In this document: positions 30,568 through 38,441 of the stretch, in pieces
Numbering within the stretch: position 1 is the first letter of the stretch
Layout: every line of letters begins with the position of its first letter
Assembly: GCF_900115585.1 (NCBI RefSeq)
Contig: NZ_FOWZ01000002.1
Span: 62,001-126,000, forward strand
DNA length: 64,000 nucleotides
Reading direction: 5' to 3'
Origin: Qipengyuania nanhaisediminis
GTDB taxonomy: Bacteria > Pseudomonadota > Alphaproteobacteria > Sphingomonadales > Sphingomonadaceae
Program-made: the position numbers and the translations under genes
The notes under the pieces: model-generated
What the model saw: only the letters and a program-made list of their open reading frames with translations
Databases searched by the model: none
Told to the model about the DNA's origin: nothing

Positions 30568-32661
30568 TTACGCAAGCTTCTCCTTGACTTCCTGTGCCAC
30601 GTTAGCCGGAACTTCGTCGTAGTGGCTGAACTGCATCGTGTACTGAGCACGACCCTGAGTGAAGGAGCGCAGTTCGTTCACGTAACCGAACATGTTCGCG
30701 AGCGGCACGTTGGCTTCGACGGCCTGTGCATTACCGCGGCTGTCGGTGCCCTGGATCTGGCCACGACGCGAGTTAAGATCGCCGATGACGTCGCCGAGGT
30801 AATCCTCGGGAGTGACGACTTCGACCTTCATGATCGGTTCGAGAAGCTTGATGCCCGCACGCTCTGCGACTTCGCGCATAGCGCCGCGACCGGCGATTTC
30901 GAACGCGATCGCGCTCGAGTCGACGTCGTGGTAGGCACCGTCATACAGGTTGACCGTGAAGTCGATGATCGGGAAGCCGACCAGGTGGCCGCTTTCGGCC
31001 TGCTCGCGCAGACCCTTCTCGATCGCAGGGATGTATTCCTTCGGAATGTTACCGCCCTTGATCTCGTCTTCGAAGACGAAGCCCTGACCGCGCTCGCCCG
31101 GAGTGACCTTGAGCTTGACGCGACCGAACTGACCCGAACCACCCGACTGCTTCTTGTGGGTGTAATCCACGTCCACCGGCTTGCCGAGGTATTCGCGATA
31201 AGCAACCTGCGGTGCACCGACGTTCGCCTCGACCTTGAATTCGCGCTTCATGCGATCGACGAGGATGTCGAGGTGAAGCTCGCCCATGCCCTTGATGATC
31301 GTCTGACCGGATTCGTGGTCGGTGGTGACGCGGAAGCTCGGATCTTCGGCGGCCAAGCGGTTGAGGGCGACGCCCATCTTTTCCTGGTCGGCCTTGGTCT
31401 TCGGTTCGACCGACAGCTCGATCACCGGCTCGGGGAATTCCATACGCTCGAGAATGATCGGCTTGGAGGCATCACACAGCGTATCGCCGGTGGTGGTTTC
31501 CTTGAGGCCGGCAATTGCGACGATATCGCCGGCAAATGCCTCATCGATGTCTTCCCGGTTGTTGGAATGCATCAGCAGCATACGGCCGATCTTTTCCTTC
31601 TTGTCCTTCACCGAGTTCAGGACGCTGCCCTTCGACAGCTGGCCCGAGTAGATGCGGGTGAAGGTGAGCGAGCCGACGAACGGGTCGTTCATGATCTTGA
31701 AGGCGAGCGCCGAGAAGGGAGCCTCGTCCGAAGACGGACGGGTTTGCTCTTCGTCGCTGTCGGGCAGGACACCCTTGATGGCCGGAACGTCGAGCGGCGA
31801 CGGCATGTAGTCGACGACCGCGTCGAGCAGGGGCTGGACGCCCTTGTTCTTGAACGCCGAGCCACACAGAACCGGAACGAATGCACGGTCCATGGTGCCC
31901 TTGCGGATCAGGCGCTTGAGCGTTGCGACATCGGGCTCGTTACCTTCGAGGTACTGCTCCATGACATCGTCGTCGAGTTCGACGGCGGTCTCGACCAGCT
32001 TCTCGCGGTATTCGGCAGCCTTGTCGGCGAGGTCGGCCGGGATGTCGACGTAGTTAAACGTCGCGCCCAGACCGTCGTTTTCCCAGACGATGCCGCGCAT
32101 GTTGACGAGGTCGACCACGCCAGCAAGATCGCTTTCCGCACCGATCGGGAGATAGAGCACCAGCGGCGTCGCGCCGAGGCGGTCGATGATCGACTGCACG
32201 CAGTAATAGAAGTCGGCACCGGTGCGGTCCAACTTATTCACGAAGCACATCCGGGGAACGCCGTACTTGTCGGCCTGGCGCCAGACGGTTTCGGACTGCG
32301 GTTCTACGCCGGCGACGCCGTCGAAAACTGCAACAGCACCGTCGAGTACGCGCAGCGAGCGTTCGACTTCGATGGTGAAGTCGACGTGTCCGGGCGTGTC
32401 GATGATGTTGATGCGGTGCTTGGGACCTTCACCGTCTTCGGCCGACCAGAAGGTGGTCGTCGCAGCCGAGGTGATGGTGATGCCGCGTTCCTGCTCCTGC
32501 TCCATCCAGTCCATGGTAGCGGCGCCGTCGTGGACTTCGCCGATCTTGTAGGACTTGCCGGTGTAGTAAAGGATACGCTCGGTCGTGGTGGTCTTGCCGG
32601 CATCGATGTGGGCCATGATGCCGATGTTGCGGTACCGCTCCAGCGGATATTCGCGAGCCAT
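30568..32661 (-). CDS. fusA: elongation factor G
   Basis: 697 residues. It is the GTPase that drives translocation. [19 protein letters not shown] (G1), [16 protein letters not shown] (G3) and [10 protein letters not shown] (G4) are visible, and domains II-V have the normal length. The site of fusidic acid resistance mutations in other bacteria lies in this protein; nothing unusual is seen. It is 120 bp after rpsG. Confidence 0.98.
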   Translation of the reverse strand: MAREYPLERYRNIGIMAHIDAGKTTTTERILYYTGKSYKIGEVHDGAATMDWMEQEQERGITITSAATTTFWSAEDGEGPKHRINIIDTPGHVDFTIEVERSLRVLDGAVAVFDGVAGVEPQSETVWRQADKYGVPRMCFVNKLDRTGADFYYCVQSIIDRLGATPLVLYLPIGAESDLAGVVDLVNMRGIVWENDGLGATFNYVDIPADLADKAAEYREKLVETAVELDDDVMEQYLEGNEPDVATLKRLIRKGTMDRAFVPVLCGSAFKNKGVQPLLDAVVDYMPSPLDVPAIKGVLPDSDEEQTRPSSDEAPFSALAFKIMNDPFVGSLTFTRIYSGQLSKGSVLNSVKDKKEKIGRMLLMHSNNREDIDEAFAGDIVAIAGLKETTTGDTLCDASKPIILERMEFPEPVIELSVEPKTKADQEKMGVALNRLAAEDPSFRVTTDHESGQTIIKGMGELHLDILVDRMKREFKVEANVGAPQVAYREYLGKPVDVDYTHKKQSGGSGQFGRVKLKVTPGERGQGFVFEDEIKGGNIPKEYIPAIEKGLREQAESGHLVGFPIIDFTVNLYDGAYHDVDSSAIAFEIAGRGAMREVAERAGIKLLEPIMKVEVVTPEDYLGDVIGDLNSRRGQIQGTDSRGNAQAVEANVPLANMFGYVNELRSFTQGRAQYTMQFSHYDEVPANVAQEVKEKLA

Positions 32662-32781
32662 GTGCTTTTCCTTAAGACTGGGGGAGGAGACGAATTCTCC
32701 AGCCCCATATGGGTATCATTGTGACCGCTTGAAGACCGCGGGGAAGGAAACGCCCTCCCCCGGCCCCACAAGCGGAACGGC

Positions 32782-33252
32782 TTACCAGCGGTAGTGCGAG
32801 AAAGCGCGGTTCGCGTCCGCCATGCGGTGCGTGTCTTCGCGCTTCTTCACGGCGTTGCCGCGGTTGTTCGACGCATCCATCAGCTCACCCGACAGACGTG
32901 CTGCCATGGTGGTTTCCGGGCGGCCGCGAGCAGCCGAGATCAGCCAGCGGATCGCGAGTGCCTGGGCACGCTCGGGGCGAACCTCGACCGGCACCTGGTA
33001 GGTCGCACCACCGACACGGCGGCTGCGAACTTCGACCTGCGGCTTGATGTTGTCGAGCGCGGCGTGGAAAACCTCGACCGGGTTGGCCTTCGCCTTTTCC
33101 TCGACCACGTCGAGCGCGGTGTAGACGATACCTTCTGCAACGGCCTTCTTGCCGTCATACATCAGGTTGTTCATGAATTTCGAAAGGACCTGATCGTTGA
33201 ATTTCGGATCAGGCAGGATTTCCCGCTTCTCGGGACGACGACGACGACTCAT
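32782..33252 (-). CDS. rpsG: 30S ribosomal protein S7
   Basis: 156 residues. [20 protein letters not shown] opens the protein, and KAFSH-like NRAFSHYRW closes it, as in other S7 proteins. S7 nucleates the 30S head and in E. coli represses the str operon by binding the rpsL-rpsG gap. Here that gap is only 24 bp. Confidence 0.98.
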   Translation of the reverse strand: MSRRRRPEKREILPDPKFNDQVLSKFMNNLMYDGKKAVAEGIVYTALDVVEEKAKANPVEVFHAALDNIKPQVEVRSRRVGGATYQVPVEVRPERAQALAIRWLISAARGRPETTMAARLSGELMDASNNRGNAVKKREDTHRMADANRAFSHYRW

Positions 33253-33276
33253 TGATTATCTCCTAAGTCCCGTGGA

Positions 33277-33648
33277 TTACTTCGGACGCTTCGCGCCATA
33301 CTTCGAGCGCGACTGCTTGCGATCCTTGACGCCCTGCGTATCGAGCACGCCGCGAAGGACGTGGTAACGAACGCCGGGAAGGTCGCGAACACGGCCGCCG
33401 CGGATGAGCACAACGGAGTGCTCCTGCAGGTTGTGGCCTTCGCCCGGGATATAGGAGATGACTTCGCGCTGGTTGGTCAGGCGAACCTTGGCAACTTTAC
33501 GCAGAGCCGAGTTCGGCTTCTTCGGAGTGGTCGTGTAGACACGGGTGCAAACGCCGCGCTTCTGCGGGTTCTGCTCCATCGCAGGGACCTTGGACTTGGC
33601 CTTCTGCGGAACGCGGCCCTTGCGGACCAGCTGGTTAATAGTCGGCAT
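33277..33648 (-). CDS. rpsL: 30S ribosomal protein S12
   Basis: 123 residues from the ATG at 33648 ([11 protein letters not shown]); the frame stays open upstream through the leader but is not coding there. [24 protein letters not shown] (adjacent motifs) contains the lysine that gives streptomycin resistance when changed; it is wild type here, as is the second resistance site in GVRYHVLRG. It is the first gene of the str operon, behind a structured leader. Confidence 0.97.
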   Translation of the reverse strand: MPTINQLVRKGRVPQKAKSKVPAMEQNPQKRGVCTRVYTTTPKKPNSALRKVAKVRLTNQREVISYIPGEGHNLQEHSVVLIRGGRVRDLPGVRYHVLRGVLDTQGVKDRKQSRSKYGAKRPK

Positions 33649-33762
33649 GAGTTCTCTCTTCACCGTTTCGATGGCGGCGACTAGCGGGCTGAGGATGGTT
33701 CGTCGGGTTCGTGCCAAGCGCCGCACCGATGCCGCGAAGGGCACCTGGGCGGTCTGTTCGCA

Positions 33763-33962
33763 CGAGCCTGAAACGCTCCACCCATCGGCCCACACGGCCA
33801 CCGGGTTACTTTGACGGCTGCCCCGAGCGAAACTGGTTCGCTGCAATAGAAAAGAGCCTCGTCGCTAACTGCGACAGGCCCCCGGGTCATGACCGGCAAT
33901 GTTCAGCTCTATCTGGCCAGCGTTGGTTTCGCACGGGGCGATTCCCTCACCGGATGGCCGCG
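33763..33962 (-). ncRNA. structured 5' leader RNA, copy A (rpsL operon)
   Basis: This part of the 339-bp gap before rpsL is an imperfect direct repeat of 34941-35141. Transcribed from the promoter at 33963-33991, it would contain, in order, about 75 nt of conserved sequence and an intrinsic terminator hairpin (33848-33879). A 5-bp hairpin follows (33827-33841, TTCGC/GCGAA in plus-strand terms). After it comes a GGCC-CACAC-GGCC hairpin at 33787-33799. Between the copies the hairpin loops differ, and the 5-bp stem differs in sequence but still pairs. This points to a conserved RNA structure acting as an attenuator of rpsL-rpsG-fusA-tuf. The function is inferred. Confidence 0.6.
33848..33879 (-). 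terminator. attenuator-like intrinsic terminator in leader copy A
   Basis: On the minus strand GCCT-GTCGC, loop AGTTA, GCGAC-G-AGGC is followed by TCTTTTCT. It lies about 80-110 nt after the predicted start and 200 nt before rpsL, so it would stop transcription ahead of the operon unless overcome. Copy B has the same stem with a different loop. Confidence 0.65.
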
Positions 33963-33991
33963 CACATAGTGTGAGAGGGGAGATGGGTCAA
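33963..33991 (-). promoter_or_regulatory. sigma70 promoter of leader copy A / str operon
   Basis: TTGACC (33991-33986), 17-bp spacer, TATGTG (33968-33963) on the minus strand. The -35 overlaps the stop codon of the gene at 33988. Copy B has TTGACC and TTTGTG at the same 17-bp spacing. Confidence 0.6.
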
Positions 33992-34422
33992 GCCGTGCCG
34001 CCCTCTTCGGCGCTCAACTGACGCAGGTGCTCGGCCACCGCAAGGTCGAGGTCCTGGTAAACGTAAGGCCCCACATGGTAAGACCGCGCTATACGCTCGG
34101 TAATCTGCGGCGGCGTCGGTTGTGCCGGATGGCGGACCGCGCCGCCTTCGTCTTCCCAGGATTTGACCGGATCGACGGGTATGGCCGGCGCAAGCGACTT
34201 GAGCGGTTCGGTATCACCGGCATAGCTGCCGTAGATGATCGTTTCCGGCCGGTTGACCGCTTCATCCGGCTTTTCCGCGCGCAACGTGTCTCGCAATCCG
34301 CGAATGCGGGCGGCGTATTCGGCAACCTTGGCGAAATGACTGTCCTTGGCCGCCGTATCGCCGGAAGCCGAAGCCTTCATCACCGCAATCTGGTGCTTGT
34401 GTAGCAGTTCATTGAGATCCAT
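33988..34422 (-). CDS. small hypothetical protein downstream of the cold-shock-like gene
   Basis: 144 residues from the ATG at 34422, which has GGAGGCGAGCC upstream. The N-terminal third is helical and charged (MDLNELLHKHQIAVMKA, HFAKVAEYAARIRGLRDTL). The middle is proline-rich (PAIPVDPVKSWEDEGG). No signal peptide, membrane segment or catalytic motif is seen and I do not recognise the family. It is 69 bp downstream of the cold-shock-like gene, so the pair is probably one transcript beginning at leader copy B. Its stop codon overlaps the -35 of the rpsL leader. Confidence 0.65.
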   Translation of the reverse strand: MDLNELLHKHQIAVMKASASGDTAAKDSHFAKVAEYAARIRGLRDTLRAEKPDEAVNRPETIIYGSYAGDTEPLKSLAPAIPVDPVKSWEDEGGAVRHPAQPTPPQITERIARSYHVGPYVYQDLDLAVAEHLRQLSAEEGGTA

Positions 34423-34491
34423 GGCTCGCCTCCTGCGGCAACCGTTCGGGAATTCGGGCGCATCCTTGCGACGCGCCCGAAAGATCATGCG

Positions 34492-34761
34492 TCAGCCCTG
34501 CTGCTTGCCGGCCTGGATACGCTGGGTTCCCTGGCTGCCCTTACCCTGCTCCTGTTCCTGCTGGCGCAGGTTGGTCGCATAGTTGCTGCCGCCGTCGGCC
34601 TGCCTGGTGTCGTAGCTGAAACGCTGGCCGGTTTCCGGCTCCGAGGCTTCCTGCTGCAAATCGGACTTGCCGAACTTCAGCGCATCTCCGCCCTTTTCGG
34701 GCGCGATCGAGCCACTGCCCTTGCCGCTGTCGTAGTTCTGGATGGTGCCATAATGTGTCAT
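34492..34761 (-). CDS. degenerate cold-shock-domain-like small protein
   Basis: 89 residues from the ATG at 34761 (MTHYGTIQNYDSGKGSGSIAP). The spacing of the first strands resembles a cold-shock domain, in which a GTVKWFN stretch is followed by KGFGFI. Here the corresponding residues are GTIQNYD and KGSGSI, so the aromatic residues that normally stack on RNA are missing. The C-terminus is Gln/Gly-rich (QQEQEQGKGSQGTQRIQAGKQQG). It is preceded, 180 nt upstream, by leader copy B. The RNA-binding role of the family may not apply. Confidence 0.6.
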   Translation of the reverse strand: MTHYGTIQNYDSGKGSGSIAPEKGGDALKFGKSDLQQEASEPETGQRFSYDTRQADGGSNYATNLRQQEQEQGKGSQGTQRIQAGKQQG

Positions 34762-34940
34762 GGGGAATAGTCCTTCGATTTCGCGCAGGCGTTCATCAGC
34801 GACCGCTTGTGCGCGGGCTAGAAGGCGAAATGGAAAGAAGAGAGGGCAACTGGCCCTCGGGACCGTCGATCGCGACTGGTAGCTAAATCTAAGATGGGGT
34901 GTTTTCGCCGGATTACAAGGGGCCCGCGTACTTGACCGGG

Positions 34941-35141
34941 CGAGCCTGAAACGCTCCACCCATCGGCCCACACGGCCACCGGGTTACTTTGACGGCTGCC
35001 CCGAACGGAGTTGACCTCCGCTGCAATAGAAAAGAGCCTCGTCGCATAAGCGACAGGCCCCCGGGTCATGACCGGCAATGTTCACCTCTATCTGGCCAGC
35101 GTTGGTTTCGCACGGGGCGATTCCCTCACCGGATGGGCGCG
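34941..35141 (-). ncRNA. structured 5' leader RNA, copy B (cold-shock-like gene)
   Basis: Second copy of the leader found before rpsL. It has the same order of elements: conserved 5' part, terminator hairpin at 35028-35058, and 5-bp hairpin at 35006-35020 (CGGAG/CTCCG instead of GCGAA/TTCGC). The GGCC-CACAC-GGCC hairpin follows near 34965. Differences from copy A cluster in loops and in compensated stem positions. It lies in the 462-bp gap upstream of the cold-shock-like gene. On its other side the divergent DUF4209 gene begins, so the hairpin cannot be the trailing terminator of a minus-strand gene further upstream. Confidence 0.6.
35028..35058 (-). terminator. attenuator-like intrinsic terminator in leader copy B
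   Basis: GCCT-GTCGC, loop TTAT, GCGAC-G-AGGC, then TCTTTTCT on the minus strand. The stem is identical to copy A while the loop is one base shorter and different in sequence. Confidence 0.65.
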
Positions 35142-35170
35142 CACAAAGTGTGAGAGGGGGGATGGGTCAA
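35142..35170 (-). promoter_or_regulatory. putative promoter of leader copy B
   Basis: TTGACC (35170-35165), 17-bp spacer, TTTGTG (35147-35142) on the minus strand. It is weaker at -10 than copy A. Confidence 0.45.
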
Positions 35171-35174
35171 GGGA

Positions 35175-35203
35175 TTGATCAAGACCACAAACGCCCAAAT
35201 ATG
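35175..35203 (+). promoter_or_regulatory. possible promoter of the DUF4209 gene
   Basis: TTGATC, 17-bp spacer, AATATG on the plus strand, 21 bases before the ATG. It is divergent from and adjacent to the leader B promoter. The -10 match is modest. Confidence 0.3.
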
Positions 35204-35223
35204 CGGAGTAAAGGGGAGCATTC

Positions 35224-37032
35224 ATGAAGGAAGCAATTCGAGTTGTGGAGGCGGCAACTGACGGCTCACTAGAAATATACGACTACGGGCTCGCTACATT
35301 GATCGACAATCGACTGTCGGCGGTCGAAGATCGGATCGGAGAAGAAAGCCGTGCCATTGTCGCGATGGTTGTTGCCCTTTTAAGGATGCGATTGACGCCT
35401 GCGAATGAGGGCGGACCTTATGCCCCAATCTGGCAAGCAGATGATCAGCGCTCACTTCTACCGAATGACCTTGATGAAAAACAACAACAGCAAGCAATCG
35501 AAGTTGCGAGGTCGATCCAACATAATACGGTGAAGGCCAGGCTCCTCGACACCGCATTTGTCGGTGGACATTGGGAAGTAGGTCGAGAGACAGTTCAAGC
35601 CTACAATAATGAAATCCGCAGGATAGCTTCCGGCGATTTCGTTCGAAAGTTCGATGATATTGACGCACCCGCGATGGACGTCATGTCACTTCTAATTCGG
35701 ATGACTGAGATTGATCGTAGGATAACCAAGGGAAATCGGATCTCAGACAGATCACAAACGACCATCAAAACTGTCTGCGATCTGGCTTTCTCCAAACGCG
35801 ATTTTTTCCGCTACTCGGAAGCCTTGGAAATCGGGGTACTCAATCGAGTTTTGACGCGACTCGACGCTGCCAACATGGCGCGAGACCTCGCAAAAGCGGG
35901 AACCTCCGAAGACTACCCCATGGCCGTAAAGTCATGCTTCGAGGCCGCTGCCGGATGGTTCGGGGAGGAAAATCGCGAACTCAGAAACGATGCTCTTCTC
36001 GAAGCCGCCAAATGCTCTTTGGCCATGGCAGAACAGAATCCACAACCTTTGGCTGCCGCCGGTTGGATAAAGACAGCAATCACAGAAATCAGGCAAGTCG
36101 GAGGAAACGAGCAATGGATCGCAAGTCTTAAGGCGCAACTTCGCGAACTGCAGGGGCGAGCTACAGAGGAGGTGGGTACCTTCTCCATCAAATTGACGGG
36201 CTTGCGCGGGATGCGAAGCAAAAGCCGGAAATACTTTTCGGAGGTCACGTTGTCCGAAGGTCTCAGGCAAGTAGCGATGCATCTTTGGCCCAGTGAGGTC
36301 TCTAAAACGAAAAGCACGATCGACGAAATTTCGAAGAACACCATCTTCGACAAGATCGTGAGCACCTCTTACATGGACGAAAAGGGCCGCACGACAAGCC
36401 ACGGCTTGGACCCCAACGAACATTTTGGCTCGGACGATTATTATAAGGAGCGGGCTGGTCGTGATCTCGGCGTCGAGCGGCGTTTCCAGGTGGTCGGATT
36501 GCTCGAACCCGCTCGAGAAGAGCTGTACCGCAGATATGCAATCACAGAGCATCACATGTACCCGCTGATAATAAATTCGGGATTCGTTCCGTCTGATAGA
36601 GCCCCCATATTCGCTGCTGGATTAGCTCACCTGTGGCAAGGCAACTTTCTTATATCTTCGCACCTTCTCGTACCACAGATTGAAAACTCATTGAGGCACT
36701 TGCTCGATATCGCTGGCGTAGACCATGCAACGATTTCCAGCGATGGAAGCGAAGGCGATAAATCACTGAGCAGTCTGCTGAAAAACTTCGAATCTGAATT
36801 AAACTCGATCCTGACTGAGGAGATCGTTTGGGAATTGGACTTGCTCTTCAGTTTCAGACCCGGCTCAGCATTTCGCCACGAACTATCGCATGGCAACCTG
36901 CCGTATCGAGCATTCTACGGCGACCTAGGGCAGATTTGCGCTTGGTACTGCTATTTCCTCGTGTGTGTTTTCACGCTGAAGAATTGGGATCGCCAAGTAC
37001 GCCCCATGTATGAACGAGGGGGCTGGTCCTAA
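35224..37032 (+). CDS. DUF4209 / HEPN-like protein, possible RNase of a defence or stress system
   Basis: 602 residues; the ATG follows GGGGAG. Most of the N-terminal 400 residues are alpha-helical without a recognised motif. The C-terminal part resembles the DUF4209 domain: HLLVPQIENSLRHLLDIAG at about 480-500 and FRHELSHGNL at about 560. The latter matches the family's RNxxxHG pattern with His in place of Asn, and it is also the RX4-6H arrangement typical of HEPN ribonucleases. A hydrophobic segment (CAWYCYFLVCVFTL) lies near the end. The gene is visibly richer in A/T than its neighbours and sits between a duplicated leader and palindromic repeats, which suggests horizontal gain. No partner gene is adjacent. 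The nuclease and defence roles are inference. Confidence 0.7.
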   Translation: MKEAIRVVEAATDGSLEIYDYGLATLIDNRLSAVEDRIGEESRAIVAMVVALLRMRLTPANEGGPYAPIWQADDQRSLLPNDLDEKQQQQAIEVARSIQHNTVKARLLDTAFVGGHWEVGRETVQAYNNEIRRIASGDFVRKFDDIDAPAMDVMSLLIRMTEIDRRITKGNRISDRSQTTIKTVCDLAFSKRDFFRYSEALEIGVLNRVLTRLDAANMARDLAKAGTSEDYPMAVKSCFEAAAGWFGEENRELRNDALLEAAKCSLAMAEQNPQPLAAAGWIKTAITEIRQVGGNEQWIASLKAQLRELQGRATEEVGTFSIKLTGLRGMRSKSRKYFSEVTLSEGLRQVAMHLWPSEVSKTKSTIDEISKNTIFDKIVSTSYMDEKGRTTSHGLDPNEHFGSDDYYKERAGRDLGVERRFQVVGLLEPAREELYRRYAITEHHMYPLIINSGFVPSDRAPIFAAGLAHLWQGNFLISSHLLVPQIENSLRHLLDIAGVDHATISSDGSEGDKSLSSLLKNFESELNSILTEEIVWELDLLFSFRPGSAFRHELSHGNLPYRAFYGDLGQICAWYCYFLVCVFTLKNWDRQVRPMYERGGWS

Positions 37033-37033
37033 C

Positions 37034-37065
37034 GTCCCTGGCTTCATGCCATAAGTCGCGGCGGT
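37034..37065. repeat. partial copy of a palindromic repeat after the DUF4209 gene
   Basis: About 30 bases (CTGGCTTCATGCCATAAG followed by a GCGGCGG core) match the middle of the two fuller copies at 37126 and 37750. It begins right after the DUF4209 stop and then diverges. Confidence 0.55.
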
Positions 37066-37125
37066 CAGAGATTCTTCCCCCAGCTAGAAACCATTTTCCT
37101 ACTCAGCATTCTTTTTGTGTTCGTC

Positions 37126-37224
37126 CCTCAGACGCCGGGCGGAGCGCGTCAGCGCTCCTTGGCTTCGCGCCATAAGGCGCGGCGGCCGGTCGCCCTTGCG
37201 GCGCGCTGCTCGCGCGCCGGATTT
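37126..37224. repeat. palindromic dispersed repeat, full copy 1
   Basis: About 100 bp with three successive hairpins: GGAGCGC/GCGCTCC (37141-37158), GCGCC/GGCGC around ATAA (37167-37180), and GGCGCGC/GCGCGCC around TGCTC (37200-37218). It occupies most of the 335-bp gap between the DUF4209 gene and the acidic lipoprotein gene. Small reading frames across it are not credible genes. Confidence 0.7.
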
Positions 37225-37367
37225 CGCCGCTGCGCGAGGGTCCCCCCACCCCATCCCACTGATTTCGCACCACACGAAAAAAAATGTGGCACAAATTTGT
37301 CATCGGTGCGTAGTATGGTCGAAGCGCGGGTTTCCGCGCTCGGAATCCACATAAAGGGGAATACCAC

Positions 37368-37625
37368 ATGAAGTTCAACAAACTGGCAATCGTCGCCGCT
37401 TCGGCAGCCGCTCTCTCGCTCGCAGCTTGCGCCGAAAGCGAGCAGGAAGCTCAGGAAGACCTGGTCGAGCAGCAGGCTGAATCGCAGGAAGACCTCCTTG
37501 AAGAGCAGGCCGACCTCGCAGAAGCACAGGGCGACGAAGCAGCTGAAGAAGCTCTCGACGCCGAAGCAGACGCCATGGGCGAAGCCGGCGACGCAGCAGA
37601 AGACGCTGTCGACGAAGGCATGTAA
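37368..37625 (+). CDS. small, extremely acidic lipoprotein
   Basis: 85 residues. It has a signal peptide with a lipobox (LSLAACAES), so Cys20 would be lipidated and the protein anchored in the outer or inner membrane. The mature part consists almost only of Glu, Asp, Ala, Gln and Leu, with heptad-like repeats (EDLVEQQAESQEDLLEEQADL) suggesting a coiled coil. It has no Lys or Arg at all after the signal. It has its own terminator and is probably a single-gene unit. The function is unknown; spacer, cation-binding or Lpp-like structural roles are guesses. Confidence 0.75.
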   Translation: MKFNKLAIVAASAAALSLAACAESEQEAQEDLVEQQAESQEDLLEEQADLAEAQGDEAAEEALDAEADAMGEAGDAAEDAVDEGM

Positions 37626-37661
37626 GCCACACAGCCCGCGGTTCACTCCGCAGGCGACAAA

Positions 37662-37697
37662 AAGCGGTGTCCGTCGAAAGACGGATGCCGTTTTTTT
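37662..37697 (+). terminator. intrinsic terminator of the acidic lipoprotein gene
   Basis: GCGGTGTCCGTC, loop GAAA, GACGGATGCCG followed by seven T. It lies 37 bases past the stop codon. Confidence 0.88.
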
Positions 37698-37749
37698 GTT
37701 TGGGGTTTTGTTTTTGCCCTCAAACGCAGGGCGGGGTTTTTTGTTTGCG

Positions 37750-37848
37750 CCCTCAGGAGCCAGGCGCGACGCGTCCGCGTCGCTTGGCTTCCTCGCATAA
37801 GCTCGGGCGGCCGGTCGGCCTTGCGGCGCGCTGGGCGCGCCGGATTTT
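37750..37848. repeat. palindromic dispersed repeat, full copy 2
   Basis: Same order as the copy at 37126. The first stem is GCGACGC/GCGTCGC (37766-37783), different in sequence from GGAGCGC/GCGCTCC but still fully paired. The third stem, GGCGCGC/GCGCGCC (37825-37841), is kept with a shorter loop (TGG). Confidence 0.7.
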
Positions 37849-37902
37849 GCCTGAGAGATAGCTGTTTCCTACTCGGTGGCTTTCTGCATCTTGCCTCGGC
37901 CT

Positions 37903-38397
37903 ATGAAGGAAACCACTCGTGTTACGCCTCGACAGGCGACTTCTGCCGTTGCCAATCCCGAGCCGGAGCTTGATCCGGACGATCCGCTGCTCGCCTTTGC
38001 GCCCTATATTCACAAGCAGCCGCGGCGCAATTCCCTCACGCCAGACCTGCAGCGCCGCTTCGTCGCCACGCTCGCGGCGACGGGGATCGTCGTGCAGGCA
38101 GCGCGCTCGATCGGGAAGAGCATGGAGGCGCTTTACAAGCTGCGTGCGAGGCCCGGGGCGGAAGGGTTTGCCGCCGCGTGGGACGAGGCGGTCGGATATG
38201 GCGTGTGGCGGCTCGAGGATTGCGCGATCGAGCGCGCCCTGGCCGAGGGGCTCTACAACCCGCGCGCCAATTCGCTGCTCTGCTTCGTCCTCGCCTATCG
38301 CGGCCGCTATCGCGAGGACGTGCGCAAGATCGTCCCCGGCCACCCCGTCTACGAATGGATCCGCGACGAGGTGCTGGCGGAAGAATGTCTGATCTAG
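37903..38397 (+). CDS. helix-turn-helix-like small protein, resembling terminase small subunits
   Basis: 164 residues from the ATG at 37903 (MKETTRVTPRQ); a longer start at 37876 falls next to the repeat. LTPDLQRRFVATLAATGIVVQAARSIGKSMEALYKLR (about 45-80) has the helix-turn-helix rhythm seen in phage terminase small subunits and related sphingomonad proteins. The C-terminal part (YREDVRKIVPGHP) is helical. No phage genes surround it, so it is more likely a chromosomal relative than part of a prophage. Confidence 0.55.
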   Translation: MKETTRVTPRQATSAVANPEPELDPDDPLLAFAPYIHKQPRRNSLTPDLQRRFVATLAATGIVVQAARSIGKSMEALYKLRARPGAEGFAAAWDEAVGYGVWRLEDCAIERALAEGLYNPRANSLLCFVLAYRGRYREDVRKIVPGHPVYEWIRDEVLAEECLI

Positions 38398-38441
38398 GCC
38401 GCCCGCCTCCGCATGGAAGGGCTTAGCCGCCTGCCGACCCT

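Noticed and set aside
33649..33899. Upstream extension of the rpsL reading frame as a longer protein or leader peptide
   Set aside because: S12 has a fixed start at MPTINQ; the extension covers the structured leader and reads as shadow sequence.
37270..37330. Sigma54 promoter before the acidic lipoprotein gene
   Set aside because: TGGCAC is present, but the GC of the -12 element is not at the required distance.
37115..37371. Small open frames in the palindromic repeats
   Set aside because: They exist in several frames because of the high GC palindromes, and the repeats explain them.
37903..38397. Prophage remnant based on terminase-like HTH protein
   Set aside because: No other phage genes, integrase or attachment repeats surround it.
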